Assembly: GCA_025357775.1 (NCBI GenBank) | Contig: JANXOQ010000200.1 | Coordinates: forward strand, 1-5,669 | Source of the DNA: Ferruginibacter sp. | GTDB lineage: Bacteria; Bacteroidota; Bacteroidia; Chitinophagales; Chitinophagaceae | Length of the DNA: 5,669 nt | Direction: 5' to 3' | Part shown: piece by piece, positions 5,613 through 5,669 of the stretch | Layout: the number at the start of each line of letters is the position of its first letter | How positions within the stretch are numbered: position 1 is the stretch's first letter | The notes under the pieces: model-generated | The model's input: the letters and a program-made list of their open reading frames with translations, nothing else | Told to the model about the DNA's origin: nothing | The model's database searches: none | Program-made: the position numbers and the translations under genes

Positions 5613-5634
5613 GACTGTCAAATTATATATCAAA
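5604..5634 (-). promoter_or_regulatory. Candidate Bacteroidota promoter for the 330-residue protein gene
   Basis: On the minus strand TTTG (5634-5631) is followed after exactly 19 bases by TTTCTTTG (5611-5604). This matches the -33 TTTG / -7 TAnnTTTG arrangement with one mismatch in the -7 box. Transcription from here would give a leader of roughly 80 bases before the ATG at 5517, containing short reading frames of 11-12 codons. The rest of the 5518-5669 interval shows no gene I can support; three in-frame stops (TAG TAA TAG, 5645-5637) just upstream may close a gene lying beyond the window. Confidence 0.45.
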
Positions 5635-5669
5635 AGCTATTACTAACCTGTTGTGCGGTTATAAAAATA

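Overview
The window is A+T-rich DNA that looks like a Bacteroidota chromosome. Three things point that way: an A/T-rich leader instead of a clear Shine-Dalgarno site before most genes; a -7 element of the Bacteroidota type (TAnnTTTG-like) almost touching the start codon of the large dehydrogenase gene; and gene content typical of the phylum, namely a fused alpha-beta 2-oxoacid dehydrogenase E1 and a secreted protein with a carboxypeptidase-like regulatory domain. A degenerate CTTTCAA heptamer run inside the dehydrogenase gene suggests the Chitinophagaceae/Sphingobacteriia side of the phylum, but this is only a hint.

Layout. Positions 1-516 (+) hold the 3' part of purN. Positions 579-1349 (+) encode a secreted 256-residue protein that starts at TTG. 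Three genes then run leftward. A 680-residue fused E1alpha-E1beta dehydrogenase occupies 4201-2159. A zeta-toxin-like P-loop kinase occupies 2076-1516. A 57-residue protein occupies 1519-1346 and overlaps the kinase gene by ATGA. This last small gene meets the secreted-protein gene tail to tail, and both stop codons lie within one TTAA. After a 323-base gap (4202-4524), a leftward gene (5517-4525) encodes a 330-residue cysteine-free protein of unknown function that appears to be an internal duplication. The last 152 bases hold its likely promoter.

How the genes relate. PurN (purine synthesis) and the E1 enzyme (acyl-CoA production from 2-oxoacids) are housekeeping genes with no direct link to each other. 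The kinase and the overlapping 57-residue gene form a probable toxin-antitoxin-like pair inserted between them. The order is kinase first, which is the reverse of the classical epsilon-zeta order.

The points most worth a second look are the kinase/57-residue pair, the duplicated 330-residue protein, the heptamer-derived linker in the E1 fusion, and a small plus-strand unit at 4338-4421 made of a hairpin that hides a Shine-Dalgarno site, a 15-residue hydrophobic peptide and a terminator-like stem. I see no CRISPR array, tRNA, rRNA or insertion sequence.
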